Source of the DNA: an uncultured Clostridia bacterium
Lineage (GTDB): Bacteria > Bacillota > Clostridia > TANB77 > CAG-508
Direction: 5' to 3'
Length of the DNA stretch: 64,000 nucleotides
Assembly: GCA_948896235.1 (NCBI GenBank)
Contig: CAQUUC010000003.1
Coordinates: 1 to 64,000 of the forward strand
The number at the start of each line of letters is the position of its first letter. Position 1 is the first letter of the stretch. The notes below the pieces were generated by a model. It did no database searches, was not told the origin of the DNA, and saw nothing but the letters and a program-made list of their open reading frames with translations. The position numbers and the translations under genes were made by a program. Positions 63,737 to 64,000 of the stretch are shown here, piece by piece.

Positions 63737-63998
63737 TTTGTAATAATCCTCCTAATGTTTTTATTTCTTTCATGACCTCTTCTGCTGTTAAATATCCTTT
63801 TACTTCGTTCTCTATAAATGATGCCATTATTTCCAATAGTCCTCTATTTCCACCATAAGAAAATGGATGACTTATTACAGATATTTCATAATCTTTATAG
63901 TCTATATCTATACCATCATTTTCTCCAATAATTGATTTATTTGTATAATCTATATTGTTTTTTTCCAATAATTCTCTTAATTTGTTTAATTCTTTCAT
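63708..63998 (-). CDS. Unidentified 96-aa phage protein at window edge
   Basis: MKELNKLRELLEKNNIDYTN start at 63998 and VISHPFSYGGNRGLLEIMAS; overlaps the DUF1064 gene by 29 bp. Ribosome site lies outside the window. Confidence 0.6.
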   Translation of the reverse strand: MKELNKLRELLEKNNIDYTNKSIIGENDGIDIDYKDYEISVISHPFSYGGNRGLLEIMASFIENEVKGYLTAEEVMKEIKTLGGLLQSEQSRALEY

Positions 63999-64000
63999 AA

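Larger units (their letters stand above)
27348..64000. mobile_element. Incomplete PBSX/xkd-like contractile-tail prophage
   Basis: Continuous phage gene order from the lysis module (28.7 kb) through DGR, baseplate, tail, head and packaging to early genes at the right edge. No integrase or right end is in the window. The left boundary is placed where the pilin-like gene abruptly begins mid-helix. The phage shares base composition and the CGG recoding habit with the host block. Confidence 0.85.

Noticed and set aside
1..64000. CRISPR arrays, tRNA or rRNA genes, insertion sequences
   Set aside because: I saw no regularly spaced repeats, no cloverleaf-like gene and no transposase in the window.

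Overview
The window is AT-rich DNA from a Firmicute, most likely an uncultured gut clostridium. The evidence is AGGAGG-type ribosome binding sites, AGA-dominated arginine codons, an L17-alpha-S4-S11-S13-L36-IF1-Map-Adk ribosomal block, a SAM-I riboswitch, CdaA, a short YabO/RqcP S4 protein, and pseudopilin-like surface proteins starting with a GITLIALIITIIILLILAG-type helix. Genus cannot be read from this sequence.

Layout. 1-26.4 kb is host chromosome: a cut-off pilin-like gene, a two-component system, a decayed HI0074-type gene, dnaE, small regulators, truA, a HAD phosphatase, a lysozyme-like wall protein, cdaA, a split TauE/SafE transporter, rarA-ruvA, a DnaJ-domain membrane protein, metK behind a SAM-I riboswitch, and the distal half of the ribosomal super-operon ending at adk. 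secY, which normally precedes adk, is absent. In its place is a pilin-like remnant without its 5' end, and from about 27.35 kb to the end of the window an incomplete prophage. The prophage is a PBSX/xkd-like contractile-tail phage, almost all on the minus strand. In transcription order (right to left) it has early small genes and nucleases, a phage SAM synthetase, a regulator, ParB-like and cytosine-methylase genes, TerS-TerL-portal, a MuF protein with a toxin-50 domain plus a probable immunity gene, scaffold, capsid, connectors, sheath, tube, a tail chaperone with a -1 frameshift, tape measure, baseplate, a diversity-generating retroelement (DGR), and holin/amidase.

Main observation. Ten in-frame breaks in eight otherwise good genes share one form. 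Each has an in-frame CGG codon, and skipping its C (a +1 shift that reads the following GGN as glycine) restores the expected protein. Host cases are the sensor kinase, truA (twice), the TauE half, the DnaJ-domain protein and the pilin remnant. Phage cases are the DGR reverse transcriptase, the tape measure protein and the terminase large subunit (twice). Restored lengths and motifs fit the families: the TruA GRTDAG motif, the RT GLPIGN..SQ motif and the terminase Walker B. Reading every annotated gene by eye, I found several dozen CGG triplets out of frame but only one other in frame, in an unidentified 69-codon gene at 8467-8676. This suggests that CGG is not read as ordinary arginine here but triggers +1 recoding (CGGN read as Gly), shared by host and phage. 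A systematic one-base sequencing or assembly artefact is the competing explanation and cannot be excluded from one consensus sequence.

The DGR is clear from the sequence alone. The 105-bp template and variable repeats differ at 17 positions, and all 17 are template adenines on the coding strand. They alter 12 residues of a C-type-lectin-like tail protein. Its reverse transcriptase needs the CGG shift to be made.
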